A stretch of DNA of 5,575 nucleotides from Gammaproteobacteria bacterium (lineage in GTDB: Bacteria; Pseudomonadota; Gammaproteobacteria; Burkholderiales; Thiobacillaceae). The notes under the pieces were generated by a model that did not search any database, was not told the origin of the DNA, and was given only the letters and a program-made list of their open reading frames with translations. Below are positions 5,393-5,575 of the stretch, piece after piece. Position 1 is the stretch's first letter. The number at the start of each line of letters is the position of its first letter. Both the position numbers and the translations under genes were made by a program. The stretch lies in assembly GCA_018820745.1 (NCBI GenBank), contig JAHJNP010000148.1, positions 1-5,575 of the forward strand, in the 5' to 3' direction.

Positions 5393-5575
5393 GCACGGTG
5401 TTGCCGGCGATCGGCAGCGTCTCCGGGTAGTCGCGGCTGAAGTGCAGTCCGCGGCTTTCCTGCCGCAACTGGGCCGAACGGATAATGAGGTCGGCGCTTT
5501 GCACCAAGTTGCGCAGCTCGATGAGGTCGTTGCTGACGCGGAAGTGGCGGTAGAACTCGTCGATTTCGGCGCGCA
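5328..5575 (-). CDS. nadB: L-aspartate oxidase, C-terminal part (partial)
   Basis: Reading the minus strand from the window edge gives 81 codons and a TGA at 5330–5328. L-aspartate oxidase is a cytoplasmic flavoprotein that oxidises L-aspartate to iminoaspartate, the first step of de novo NAD synthesis. The fragment is the C-terminal helical domain, with [32 protein letters not shown] and the family-typical [13 protein letters not shown] (fragment residues 39–51). The catalytic and FAD-binding parts lie outside the window. After NTVLNPRPG the tail carries two cysteines as CPSVC, which is not a conserved feature I know of. The last 21 residues are encoded in DNA shared with the end of the ygfX-like gene on the other strand. 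The ygfX–nadB proximity is known from other proteobacteria. Confidence 0.92.
   Translation of the reverse strand, partial: RAEIDEFYRHFRVSNDLIELRNLVQSADLIIRSAQLRQESRGLHFSRDYPETLPIAGNTVLNPRPGMLCPSVCGVSSEATP

Noticed and set aside
1..5575. tRNA, rRNA, CRISPR array, prophage or insertion sequence
   Set aside because: I saw no cloverleaf-like sequence, no regularly spaced direct repeats, and no transposase, integrase or phage protein motif on either strand.

Overview
The window comes from a GC-rich betaproteobacterium. The rplI–dnaB–alr order, the DUF4936 gene behind ygfZ and the ygfX–nadB pair all fit that class, possibly a Thiobacillus-like or Nitrosomonadales/Hydrogenophilales lineage. Genus is inference, made without a database search. 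Almost all of the coding content is core housekeeping.

Layout. Positions 2–40 are the last codons of rpsR (ribosomal protein S18), followed by rplI (L9) and a clear rho-independent terminator at 517–544 that closes the ribosomal operon. A 134-bp gap then carries an exact consensus DnaA box and a plausible promoter in front of dnaB, the replicative helicase (635–2026). The 168-bp gap between dnaB and alr (alanine racemase, 2195–3262) is filled almost completely by a long imperfect palindrome, element A (2028–2187). Convergent with alr, on the minus strand, lie ygfZ (4691–3663, folate-dependent Fe–S protein) and, with no spacing, a small DUF4936 gene (3662–3387). The gap between ygfZ and a ygfX/CptA-like membrane protein gene (4949 or 4961–5392, plus strand) holds a second long palindrome, element B (4729–4943). 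The window ends with the 3' part of nadB (L-aspartate oxidase, minus strand), whose last 65 bp overlap the end of the ygfX-like gene.

The non-routine signal is the pair of elements A and B. They are diverged copies of one family. Their right halves align without gaps over 93 nt at 65/93 identity. Their terminal arms have changed sequence but kept pairing, with four double compensatory substitutions. Both copies have the same orientation and end at ATCCGGG a few bases before the start codon of a same-strand gene (alr and the ygfX-like gene). They could be a structured 5'-leader element or a palindromic, MITE-like intergenic repeat. The sequence alone cannot decide, but I cannot assign the family to anything I know.

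Functionally the genes cover translation (S18, L9), replication (DnaB), cell-wall D-alanine supply (Alr), Fe–S cluster maintenance (YgfZ) and NAD synthesis (NadB). The ygfZ–ygfX–nadB cluster resembles the gammaproteobacterial ygfZ–sdhE–ygfX–nadB neighbourhood, but here sdhE is absent and element B sits in its place.
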